64,000 nt of DNA from an uncultured Flavobacteriaceae bacterium (GTDB lineage Bacteria; Bacteroidota; Bacteroidia; Flavobacteriales; Flavobacteriaceae), in assembly GCA_913065125.1 (NCBI GenBank), contig CAJYAG010000002.1:310001-374000 (forward strand). Direction: 5' to 3'. Shown here piece by piece: positions 53,684-61,669 of the stretch. Every line of letters starts with the position of its first letter. The stretch's first letter is position 1. The notes under the pieces are model-generated. The model was not told where the DNA came from. It saw only the letters and a program-made list of their open reading frames with translations, and ran no database searches. Position numbers and translations under genes: made by a program.

Positions 53684-54056
53684 TTGCGTTGAGTTCTTTT
53701 AATGCTCCTTTCATTGTACAAGATGCGTTAAAAGCTGCTCCTGGTTCTACTGATAATTTACCTAAAACTACTTCTCCAGAAATAGATGCCGATGCTTTTA
53801 TAGTCAGCATTTTGTTCACTTTTAATTCGCCAGAAAATTTACCTTCAATATCAGCATTGTCGCATAAAACTTTTCCTTGAACAGATCCTTCTAATCCAAT
53901 AATTACTCTTCCTTTTGTTTCTAAAGTTCCTTCTAAAATTCCGTCAATCCTAAAATCTCCTTCAGAACTTAAATCGCCAACAATTTTTGTGTGTTTGGCT
54001 AAGATATTTCTTTCCATTGCGTTTGGTTTCTTCTGATTATTTTCTTTATTAAACAT
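53646..54056 (-). CDS. Bactofilin (polymer-forming cytoskeletal protein)
   Basis: A 136-residue bactofilin: a short disordered N-terminus, a central right-handed beta-helix of repeated G-x-(I/V) turns (about residues 20-110, GDLSSEGDFRIDG to SGEVVLGKLSVEPG) and a polar tail. Bactofilins polymerise without nucleotide and set cell shape or membrane position. It lies 11 bases after sprE and overlaps the AtpZ-like gene, so it belongs to the sprE-atp transcript. Confidence 0.9.
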   Translation of the reverse strand: MFNKENNQKKPNAMERNILAKHTKIVGDLSSEGDFRIDGILEGTLETKGRVIIGLEGSVQGKVLCDNADIEGKFSGELKVNKMLTIKASASISGEVVLGKLSVEPGAAFNASCTMKGALKELNANEQQSKSEEKTA

Positions 54057-54067
54057 TGGGGAATGTT

Positions 54068-56269
54068 TTAATTTAACTGCTTTATGATTTCTTTTGCTCG
54101 CTGCCCTTCTTTGGTGTTTCCGTAATTAAACAACACATATTCTAATGCTTTTTTATACGCTTCTTTCGATTGATATTTACCAATTGCCATGGCTTTAAGC
54201 AATTCAAATTTAGCAATTAAATTTGAATCTTTAATTTCTGGTGCTAATTCTATGATTTGAGAAACCACATCTTCAAATTTATCATCTTTGTAGATGTAAT
54301 ACAATTCTTTATAAATTGCTTCGGTTTGACCTATCTTTTTCTCGTCTTGTTTTTTAGGTTTGTTCTGTAATATCTCAGCATACCTAGATGCTGGATACTC
54401 TTTAATAATTAACGCTTTGTATTCTGCTGCCTTACTGCTTTTTAATTCTGAATACAATTGGTACAAGTGATATTTTGTTGGCAATAACAACATTTTATCT
54501 GGTTTCTCTTTTAACAATCTTTCAAGCCTAAAAATTGCTAAATCTACATCTTTAAATTGCTCTTTATAAATAATTCCGGTTTGATATAGCGCCTCGTTTC
54601 TATTATAAATTAAAGAATCAATGGCAGATTTAGTTTGCGGTAAGGCATCTAAATAGGTCTTTAAATTATACTTTGGTAACCATACCGTTGCTTCCTTTTT
54701 AGTTGAAGTTGTTGTTACAACTTGCGCTTGTTGCTTGTCAGAAATTCTCCAATTATCCTCTAACGGTCTGTTTCCCCACACTTTTTCAAATTCGTTTTTG
54801 CCAAAATTTAAAGATTGTACATTGTAAAAATACCATTTGCCTTTTTTGGTTGATTTTATCGAAGAACCTCCACTAAAAGAACTACCAAATGAAATATTTT
54901 TCAACTGTGCTTTTGCTGCTTTTTCATCTGCTTTTTTAAGACTTTCTATATGTTTCTTAAAAAATGTGATTTGTTCTAACTTAGATAAATTGGCTATTTT
55001 TAAAACACTATCGTTTGTTTTTAATGTGGCCTCAAATGCCGTTAAAGCTGCTAAATTTTTATGTTTTCTTCTAATTTGTCTGATGCGTAAATCTGTGCTA
55101 TTTTTTGAAATCTGAATCACACTATCGTAATACGCACTTGCTTGAACAAACAATGAATAGTCAAACGAAATATTTCCTAATTTCTCGTATGTGTAGGTTT
55201 TCTGAACAAGATCTCCGTCTGGAATTCTAAGCGAGGTTTTAAAATCTTTTAACGCAATATGTAAACTATCTCTTTTCTCTTCTAACAAGCCTTTTTGATA
55301 ATACAACGCATCTAAATATCCTCTGTTTTCTCTATCTTTTATAAGTGTTTTAAACTTTGTTATTAAACTAGAAACTGCAGAATCTGATGTGCTTGCTTTT
55401 GCTAAATCGATGTTGGCATAAATTTTAAATTTATACGGCGCTTTTTTAAAATTGATCAATCGATTAAAAACAATTGCTGCAGAATCTTTTTTATTTTCTG
55501 AACTGTAAATTTGTCCCAACACAAATAGATTTCTTGCAGCTTGTTCTGTGTTTGTTTGCGTTGCAGTTGCTAATGTTAAATGCTCAATTGCACGTTGGAT
55601 ACTATCATTTTTAACATAGGCCATTGCCAAAGCCGTGTGCGCTTCTTCTTTTATTCTTGGGTCTAATTCTTCGTTTTTTAAAACAATTTTTAATGTTTCA
55701 ATTGCAAACTGATCATTGTCTAATCTGATATTTGTTTTTGCTCTCCAAATTCTTGTTTCATCTATTAAATCTGCATACGGATAATTTATAATCACGTAAT
55801 TAAACGCTTCAATTGCTGGAATAAATCTTTGAGTATAATACCTAGATTTCCCTAGTAATAAATACGCATCATCAATTTGATTATTGCGTTCTCGCCCACC
55901 AATATTCATAGAATGCAACTGAATTGCTTTTACCGCTTTTTCTTCGGCTTTATCAAAAGTGGTGAGTGGTTTTTCTTCTTCATCGTTTGCATCAGGAAAT
56001 CCTGGGTTTCCACCAAAAGAAGCAATTGAAGTTGATTTTTCTTCAAAAGTAATGGGTTCTATAGAAAGTTGTTCCCAAAAATTATCTTTGTGTTGTTGGT
56101 TGATTTGATCTAATCCTTCTTGAAAAGCCAAATTACCATTGTACAAAATATTGTATTTGGTGGTAATTGAATTGTAAGCTCTGTTTACAAAAGCATCTTT
56201 TTTTGTGCTACAAGAAATAAAAGCCACTATGGCGATCAAAAAAAGTACGATTGTGTTTTTGTTTTTCAT
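54068..56269 (-). CDS. sprE: TPR lipoprotein SprE/PorW-like, gliding and T9SS
   Basis: A 733-residue lipoprotein (signal ends AFISC). Many tetratricopeptide-type helical repeats follow (for example DDAYLLLGKSRYYTQRF, RNLFVLGQIYSSENKKDSA, GIIYKEQFKDVDLAIFRLE). The start STKKDAFVNRAYNSITTKYN is typical of SprE of Flavobacterium (PorW in Porphyromonas), needed for gliding and T9SS export. The window also encodes a T9SS client at 5896-8640. It heads the operon with bactofilin and atp genes. Confidence 0.85.
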   Translation of the reverse strand: MKNKNTIVLFLIAIVAFISCSTKKDAFVNRAYNSITTKYNILYNGNLAFQEGLDQINQQHKDNFWEQLSIEPITFEEKSTSIASFGGNPGFPDANDEEEKPLTTFDKAEEKAVKAIQLHSMNIGGRERNNQIDDAYLLLGKSRYYTQRFIPAIEAFNYVIINYPYADLIDETRIWRAKTNIRLDNDQFAIETLKIVLKNEELDPRIKEEAHTALAMAYVKNDSIQRAIEHLTLATATQTNTEQAARNLFVLGQIYSSENKKDSAAIVFNRLINFKKAPYKFKIYANIDLAKASTSDSAVSSLITKFKTLIKDRENRGYLDALYYQKGLLEEKRDSLHIALKDFKTSLRIPDGDLVQKTYTYEKLGNISFDYSLFVQASAYYDSVIQISKNSTDLRIRQIRRKHKNLAALTAFEATLKTNDSVLKIANLSKLEQITFFKKHIESLKKADEKAAKAQLKNISFGSSFSGGSSIKSTKKGKWYFYNVQSLNFGKNEFEKVWGNRPLEDNWRISDKQQAQVVTTTSTKKEATVWLPKYNLKTYLDALPQTKSAIDSLIYNRNEALYQTGIIYKEQFKDVDLAIFRLERLLKEKPDKMLLLPTKYHLYQLYSELKSSKAAEYKALIIKEYPASRYAEILQNKPKKQDEKKIGQTEAIYKELYYIYKDDKFEDVVSQIIELAPEIKDSNLIAKFELLKAMAIGKYQSKEAYKKALEYVLFNYGNTKEGQRAKEIIKQLN

Positions 56270-56285
56270 AAAATAGATTCAACAT

Positions 56286-56313
56286 CAAAACTAAAAAAGC
56301 TCCTATTCACAAA
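56286..56313 (-). promoter_or_regulatory. Promoter of the sprE-bactofilin-atp operon
   Basis: Minus-strand TAGTTTTG (56286-56293), 16 bases before sprE, with TTTG at 56310-56313 at a -33-like distance. It overlaps the terminator hairpin of the upstream ABC operon. Confidence 0.5.
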
Positions 56314-56347
56314 CATATTTTCTGTAAAAATATTGTGAATAGAAGCT
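56292..56347 (-). terminator. Terminator of the padR-ABC operon
   Basis: On the minus strand AGCTTCTATTCACAA (56333-56347) pairs with TTGTGAATAGGAGCT (56298-56312), one G-T pair, with inner AU pairing, followed by six Ts. Confidence 0.7.
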
Positions 56348-56376
56348 GTAAAAATAAGAATAAAAAAAGTAAGAAT

Positions 56377-57072
56377 TTACACCGCGAAATAGCTTTCTAA
56401 TTCTTTTAAAGTTTCTGTAGATGTTTTGATGTCTTTTACAACGTTTCCTTTATCTAAAACCACAATACGCTCGCACACTTCTGTTACATGACTTAAATCG
56501 TGGCTAGAAACCAACACGGTAACTTCGTTGTTGTCTGTTAATTCTTTCAACATCTTTTTTAATCTGATTTGTGTTGTTGGATCTAAATTTGCAAAAGGTT
56601 CGTCTAAAATTACCACTTGCGGATTCCCTAAAAGTGCCGCAACAATTCCTGCTTTTTTCTGATTTCCTTTACTTAAATCTCTTAAATATTTCTTTCCTCC
56701 AAGAATTTCTCCGTTAAATATTTCTTCGAACTGACTTAAAAAGCTTGTAATATCTGCTTTGTTCATTCCGCGTAAATCGCCAATAAAATCGAAATATTCT
56801 TCTGGAGTTAAATAACCAATTAAAAAAGTTTCATCAATAAAAGAACCTGTAAAAGATTTCCAAGCTTCACTTTTATTTACGGTTACATCGTGATTTATAA
56901 CTTCGCCAGTTGTTGGTCTAATTAAATCTAACAGAATATTAAAAAACGTTGTTTTTCCTGCTCCGTTATTCCCCACTAATCCAAAACTTTGTCCCTTTGG
57001 AATTTCTAATTCTTCTATATTTAGTACTTGAGTTGTACCGTATTTTTTTGTGATATTTTTTGAATGTATCAT
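56377..57072 (-). CDS. ABC transporter ATP-binding protein
   Basis: A 231-residue ATPase subunit: Walker A GNNGAGKTT, signature DLSKGNQKK (LSKGN for LSGGQ), Walker B VVILDEPFANLD and the H-loop SSHDLSH. The sequence resembles export-type ATPases paired with CcmB/YhgE or ABC-2 permeases. It starts 26 bases after the DUF5687 membrane gene, which should be its permease. Confidence 0.92.
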   Translation of the reverse strand: MIHSKNITKKYGTTQVLNIEELEIPKGQSFGLVGNNGAGKTTFFNILLDLIRPTTGEVINHDVTVNKSEAWKSFTGSFIDETFLIGYLTPEEYFDFIGDLRGMNKADITSFLSQFEEIFNGEILGGKKYLRDLSKGNQKKAGIVAALLGNPQVVILDEPFANLDPTTQIRLKKMLKELTDNNEVTVLVSSHDLSHVTEVCERIVVLDKGNVVKDIKTSTETLKELESYFAV

Positions 57073-57098
57073 AATTTTTTGTGTCTTAATTTTGTTGC

Positions 57099-58568
57099 TT
57101 ATGCTTTTTGATCGAATGCGTGAATTGCTGCATATTTTTCTTGAATATACTTTTTAGCAATCAAATTCATAAAATAATTTTTTGTTACCAATCCTAAAAT
57201 TCCGAATCCTGCGATAGCAGCAATTCCGGCGTTAAAACCAAATGGCAAACTAAATGCGTAAAACAATCCGATAGGAATTAACATGACCGGTATAATAACA
57301 ATAAATTGTTTTGCACTTGTTCCTTGTGTGTTTCCAAATCCGCTTGCGTTTAAATCTATTTGTTTTCTGTTAAATGAACCTGCATATAATAAAACCAGCG
57401 TGTTAAAGCCAATATTAAAAAGGGCTCCAGCGCCAATCATTAAATAAAATTTTAATCCAAAGTATATATATGGCGTTGCTAAAATGAATAATACAGAAGT
57501 TACTACAACCATTAAATACCATTTAGATTCTAAATATTTTCTGTAAGAAAGGTTTTGAGTCATTAGCATTTTATAGTAAGCGCTTTCCCAAGCTGGGATA
57601 AACTGACCGTAGTTTAAAACAAATCCACCAGTAACAAATAACGATGCAAAAATTAAAAATCCTGGCATCTTTTCTTCATAAATGGGATTTGTAAAAAATA
57701 TCAATCCATATAAAACAAAAGCGAAAGACATTAAGAAAACCGTTTTTGTTCTTTTGTTTCTCCAAATCAATCTGATTTCGTTTTTAATAAACGGCGCCAT
57801 TTCTCCGAATCTGTTTGCCCAAGATAAATCTGCCGTGCTTGCTTCTTTTACTTTTACTTTTACCGCATCATCTAAATACAATTGTTGTCTTAATATTTTT
57901 TGATTTACGCTGTATAAAACTGCTAATAATGCAACCGGAATAAGCACATAAATTGGATTTGCAAAAACACCATCAAAAATTGCTTGACTATGAATTGTTA
58001 CCTCGTAAATATTAAAATATTGTAAAGCTATCGTTCCCATTAAAACAACTGCTAAAGTCCAAAATGCAACATTGTTTTTATTGATAATAAAGTTTAAGAA
58101 GTTTGCACATTGTGTGATTAAAATCATAGAAAACAACCAACCCAACGCTCCAGAAACACTATAGTTTTCTGCCATCAATACTATTGAAAACGGAATGTAA
58201 AAAAACAATGAGAAAATGTTAAATGCAGAAAACATCGATTTTCCTAATACATAATGCACCAATTTGTTCTTTTTTATAGGAAGAACAAGTAATGGTTTTA
58301 CATTCATTACTGGTAGTTTTTGCATTAAATACCTAAAAATTAAATCTCCAATAATTGCAAAAAGCAAATAAGAATTAACTACTTGTAACGGATCTGCATC
58401 TGGCATTGTTTCTCTAATGATAAAGAAACTACCAATTCCTAATGCGAGGAAAGAAACCATCATGTATAAGGCGAAAAAGCCCATAATAATTTTTAATGCG
58501 ATTCCTTTTTGCCAATACGAAGAACGGAAATATTGTTTCCATTCTAATTTTAAAAATCTTCTAAACAT
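57099..58568 (-). CDS. DUF5687 family multi-helix membrane protein, likely ABC permease
   Basis: A 489-residue protein with about ten membrane helices. The N-terminus FRRFLKLEWKQYFRSSYWQK and the paired helices fit the Bacteroidetes DUF5687 family, placed next to an ABC ATPase. It probably forms an exporter with the ATPase encoded downstream. The substrate is unknown; PadR control suggests a toxic or envelope-active compound, which is inference. Confidence 0.82.
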   Translation of the reverse strand: MFRRFLKLEWKQYFRSSYWQKGIALKIIMGFFALYMMVSFLALGIGSFFIIRETMPDADPLQVVNSYLLFAIIGDLIFRYLMQKLPVMNVKPLLVLPIKKNKLVHYVLGKSMFSAFNIFSLFFYIPFSIVLMAENYSVSGALGWLFSMILITQCANFLNFIINKNNVAFWTLAVVLMGTIALQYFNIYEVTIHSQAIFDGVFANPIYVLIPVALLAVLYSVNQKILRQQLYLDDAVKVKVKEASTADLSWANRFGEMAPFIKNEIRLIWRNKRTKTVFLMSFAFVLYGLIFFTNPIYEEKMPGFLIFASLFVTGGFVLNYGQFIPAWESAYYKMLMTQNLSYRKYLESKWYLMVVVTSVLFILATPYIYFGLKFYLMIGAGALFNIGFNTLVLLYAGSFNRKQIDLNASGFGNTQGTSAKQFIVIIPVMLIPIGLFYAFSLPFGFNAGIAAIAGFGILGLVTKNYFMNLIAKKYIQEKYAAIHAFDQKA

Positions 58569-58631
58569 AATTACTTGGTTAATTGTTTAATGGTTATAGG
58601 TATCTAAAATGTCCTTTTTGTTACAAAAAAA

Positions 58632-59321
58632 TTACACCATTGTATATTCTGGATAAGTTTCTGCCAATAATTCTTCTGCTTTTGATGGCATTACAAACGC
58701 TGTAATATAAAAAACGATACACATTAAGGTTGCAAAAGCAGCAACTAAAAAGAGTAAATAAAGAGCCATTGTATTAAAATTTACATCTGATAAATTAATG
58801 ATGTTAAAAATATTGATAAACACAAGTACAGAAAAACCATTTCTTGTTTCTCCAATCATAGATTCTAATAAAAATATTTTTGCTTGCTGTTTTTTCTTTT
58901 TACCTCTGCTTTTAAAGAAGTAATACAAATCAACAATTACTAAAATAAAAATGGATGCAATAATTATTTCTTCGGCGTACTTTGATTGAAGAACAGTAAA
59001 AAACAGCATAAAAATTAAACTTGTTAAAATTATTTTTGGCAATGTAAACCACTCTTTTACAAAACGTAATAATATTTTCCAATAGCGTTTATTCATCGCT
59101 TTTTGCTTTTGTTCCACAACATCCATAAAGCCAAAAACACCAAACTTTTTAAACGATATATCTCTTGCTTCTCTAAATGTTAATTTTGGTTGTGCTTCCC
59201 AAATTTGTTCAATATCATTTGCTAAATGATCTACCAATTCGGTTTGTACATCGTAATGATACACAAAATGTTCTCTTGTAAATTTGTAGAGTTCTTCTAT
59301 TTGAGTTTCTGTTATTTTCAT
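58632..59321 (-). CDS. Membrane protein with DUF1700-like N-terminal helical domain
   Basis: A 229-residue protein. The N-terminal about 85 residues form a helical cytoplasmic domain (ELVDHLANDIEQIW, REARDISFKKFGVFGFMD) of the kind encoded next to PadR regulators and ABC permeases; four membrane helices follow. It starts two bases after padR and probably takes part in PadR-linked membrane sensing or transport. No catalytic motif was found. Confidence 0.75.
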   Translation of the reverse strand: MKITETQIEELYKFTREHFVYHYDVQTELVDHLANDIEQIWEAQPKLTFREARDISFKKFGVFGFMDVVEQKQKAMNKRYWKILLRFVKEWFTLPKIILTSLIFMLFFTVLQSKYAEEIIIASIFILVIVDLYYFFKSRGKKKKQQAKIFLLESMIGETRNGFSVLVFINIFNIINLSDVNFNTMALYLLFLVAAFATLMCIVFYITAFVMPSKAEELLAETYPEYTMV

Positions 59322-59322
59322 C

Positions 59323-59661
59323 TTACTTCAAACTAAGTTTAGGATTTACCAAATGCTGCATCGTTTTTAAAAACTCTTGCATTTCTGCCAATTTATTTGC
59401 GGTTTCTTTGGTTCCGTGTTCGGTAAGTTTGTAATATTTACGCAAACGATTCCCTATTTTTGCAACCTCAACATCTAACAAACCATCAGCTTCTAATTTA
59501 TGCAATGCTGGATACAATGCACCTTCTGTAATTTTTAATTCTCCGTTTGTTAATTCTTTTACTTTTTGAGTAATTTCATAACCGTACATTTTATCATTCT
59601 GCGCCAACAATTTTAAAATGATGGTTTGTAATGAGCCTTTAAATAGTTTTTGATTTCCCAT
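59323..59661 (-). CDS. PadR family transcriptional regulator
   Basis: A 112-residue winged-helix repressor of the short PadR type. Conserved blocks: LKLLAQNDKMYGYEITQKVKE, ITEGALYPALHKLEADGLL and RLRKYYKLTEHGT, followed by a C-terminal dimer helix. The start was set at MGNQKLF; an in-frame ATG seven codons earlier lies inside a repeat element (AATGAC). It is the first gene of a four-gene operon with two membrane proteins and an ABC ATPase, and its promoter carries ATGTAT/ATACAT half-sites. Confidence 0.92.
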   Translation of the reverse strand: MGNQKLFKGSLQTIILKLLAQNDKMYGYEITQKVKELTNGELKITEGALYPALHKLEADGLLDVEVAKIGNRLRKYYKLTEHGTKETANKLAEMQEFLKTMQHLVNPKLSLK

Positions 59662-59677
59662 GTTTTGATGTGTAATC

Positions 59678-59738
59678 GTCATTCCGAACGAAGTGAAGGA
59701 ATCTCTTTTTTAAGATTGCTTCGCAAACTCGCAATGAC
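59678..59738. repeat. GTCATT...AATGAC palindromic element 3
   Basis: GTCATTCCGAACGAAGTGAA at the left and GCAATGAC at the right end bound a 61-base element of the same type as 36125-36302. It lies in the padR leader and supplies an unlikely upstream ATG. Confidence 0.65.
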
Positions 59739-59745
59739 TTTTTCT

Positions 59746-59781
59746 ATGTATCAAATTTATACATAATTTTCTTATGTATAA
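59746..59781 (-). promoter_or_regulatory. PadR operator overlapping the padR promoter
   Basis: Three half-sites: ATGTAT (59746-59751), ATACAT (59759-59764) and ATGTAT (59774-59779). The first two form ATGTAT-N7-ATACAT; the last two lie in a 10-bp perfect inverted repeat, TTATACATAA-N5-TTATGTATAA. The minus-strand -7 element TAAATTTG (59752-59759) sits between the first two half-sites, so PadR binding would block its own promoter. Confidence 0.6.
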
Positions 59782-59837
59782 AACTCTTAGGTAATTAATT
59801 TATAGAAACTCTAACAAACTGTTCATGATTTGTTTCT

Positions 59838-59845
59838 TATTTTTG
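59838..59845 (+). promoter_or_regulatory. -7 element of the PaaE-like reductase gene
   Basis: TATTTTTG, 19 bases before ATG 59865. Confidence 0.55.
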
Positions 59846-59864
59846 CATTCTTAAATAAAGATTG

Positions 59865-60908
59865 ATGTCGAAATTTCACAAATTAACAATTCAAAAAATC
59901 ATTAAAGAAACAGCCAATGCTGTTTCTATTTTGTTTAATGTTCCTGCAAATTTAAAAGAAGAATTTACTTTTAAAGCCGGACAATATATTACGTTAAAAG
60001 CAACCATTAACAATAATGAAGTGCGAAGGGCGTATTCTATTTGCGCTTCTCCAAATAGCAACCAATTAAAAGTTGCTATAAAAGCAGTTGAAAATGGCGT
60101 GTTTTCTACTTTTGCAACTTCAGTTTTAAAAGATGGCGATGTTCTTGAGGTTTCAGCTCCTGATGGAAAATTTATTTTATCTCCTGAAGCAAATAAAAAT
60201 TATATTGCTTTTGCAGCTGGTAGCGGAATTACACCTGTTTTATCTATGGTGAAAACAGTTTTAGAAACTGAAAAATCTTCAACTTTTACGTTGATTTATG
60301 GAAATAAAACAACAGATAGAACTATTTTTAAAAGTGAACTAGATGCGCTTTTAGAAGAAAATCCAAACAGTTTTAAAGTACATTATATTTTTAGTAAAGA
60401 AAATAATGCTGGTTCTCAATTCGGAAGAATCAATAAAGGAATTACAAATTATTTTGTTAAAAATATTTACAAAGAAACAGCTTTTGATGCTGCTTTTTTA
60501 TGTGGTCCAGAAGAAATGATTAACATTGTTTCAGAAACTTTAAAAGGGAATAACTTTCCAGAAAATGCAATTCATTTTGAATTGTTTACGGCTTCTACAG
60601 AAGAAAATGATGTAGAAATTGAAGAAGGAAAAACAGAAATTACGGTATTGTTAGATGATGAAGAAACAACTTTTACAATGAGCAAAACCGACAATATTTT
60701 AGCGGCTTCTTTACGTAATAATTTAGATGCGCCGTATTCTTGTCAAGGTGGAGTTTGTAGTAGTTGTTTGTGTAAAATTACAGAAGGAAAAGCGGTAATG
60801 ACCAAAAATAGCATTTTAACGGATGGCGAAGTGGAAGAAGGATTTGTTTTAGCTTGTCAAGCGCATCCAACAACTCCAAAAATAACAATCGATTTTGACG
60901 ATGTTTAA
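59865..60908 (+). CDS. PaaE-like ferredoxin/flavodoxin-type reductase with C-terminal 2Fe-2S domain
   Basis: A 347-residue electron-transfer protein: FAD-binding domain with RAYS (RRAYSICASPN), NAD(P)-binding domain with FAAGSGITPVLSM and LCGPEEMI, and a plant-type 2Fe-2S domain with Cys293, Cys298, Cys301 and Cys331 (SCQGGVCSSC; LACQ). This is the architecture of PaaE/HcR-type oxygenase reductases. No oxygenase gene is near, so its partner is unknown. ATG 59865 is preferred to an overlapping TTG. It is followed 22 bases later by a LysE-type exporter. Confidence 0.9.
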   Translation: MSKFHKLTIQKIIKETANAVSILFNVPANLKEEFTFKAGQYITLKATINNNEVRRAYSICASPNSNQLKVAIKAVENGVFSTFATSVLKDGDVLEVSAPDGKFILSPEANKNYIAFAAGSGITPVLSMVKTVLETEKSSTFTLIYGNKTTDRTIFKSELDALLEENPNSFKVHYIFSKENNAGSQFGRINKGITNYFVKNIYKETAFDAAFLCGPEEMINIVSETLKGNNFPENAIHFELFTASTEENDVEIEEGKTEITVLLDDEETTFTMSKTDNILAASLRNNLDAPYSCQGGVCSSCLCKITEGKAVMTKNSILTDGEVEEGFVLACQAHPTTPKITIDFDDV

Positions 60909-60930
60909 TAACAAATTGTATCTTTAAAAA

Positions 60931-61611
60931 ATGGATATCTACGATATAAAAAACGCAATACTTTTTGGTTTCTTTCTTTCTTTTATGATCGGACCCGTGT
61001 TTTTTATGTTGATACAAACCAGTATTTTAAAAGGTGCAAGAGCTGCAATTATGTTTAATCTTGGCGTAATTTTAGGCGATATTGCGTTTATAATTATTGC
61101 TTATTTAGGAAGTAGACATTTATTAGAAAGAATTAAAGACGATCCAAGATTATTTTTTATTGGCGGATTAATTCTTGTAGTTTATGGGTTGATTACATAC
61201 TTTGATAAATCTAACAAAAAGGAAGCAGAAGACACACCGTTAATTGAAATTCCGGTTAGTAATAATTATTTAAAATTATTACTTAAAGGGTTCTTTCTAA
61301 ACTTTATTAATATTGGTGTTTTAGGGTTTTGGTTAGGTCTAATTGTTGTTATTGGACCAACGTTAGACATGAATCCAAATCATATTTTTTGGTACTTTAC
61401 CACAATTATTATTAGCTATTTTATTACCGATTTAGGGAAGATAGTACTGGCAAAAAAATTAAAAAAGAAACTAACATCAAATGTGATTTACAAGATTAAA
61501 AAAACCATGGGTGTTCTATTAATTATTTTTGGATTTGGCTTAATTCTAAAAGGATTTATCCCAAAAGAAAAATTAAATTTAGACAACTTTATTGAACAGG
61601 TTGAAAAATAA
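60931..61611 (+). CDS. LysE family translocator
   Basis: A 226-residue protein with about six membrane helices. The N-terminal FLSFMIGPVFFMLIQTSILKG and GVILGDIAFIIIAYLG match the LysE/RhtB amino-acid exporter superfamily. The substrate is unknown. Likely co-transcribed with the reductase upstream; its stop lies at the edge of a bidirectional terminator. Confidence 0.85.
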   Translation: MDIYDIKNAILFGFFLSFMIGPVFFMLIQTSILKGARAAIMFNLGVILGDIAFIIIAYLGSRHLLERIKDDPRLFFIGGLILVVYGLITYFDKSNKKEAEDTPLIEIPVSNNYLKLLLKGFFLNFINIGVLGFWLGLIVVIGPTLDMNPNHIFWYFTTIIISYFITDLGKIVLAKKLKKKLTSNVIYKIKKTMGVLLIIFGFGLILKGFIPKEKLNLDNFIEQVEK

Positions 61612-61640
61612 AAAGCGAGGTTTTTACCTCGCTTTTCTTT
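61611..61640. terminator. Bidirectional terminator between lysE-type gene and M1 peptidase gene
   Basis: AAAAGCGAGG (61611-61620) pairs with CCTCGCTTTT (61627-61636) around a 6-base loop, with T-rich flanks on both strands. Confidence 0.85.
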
Positions 61641-61669
61641 TATTTACTAAACTGTAATTCGTTTTTTAA

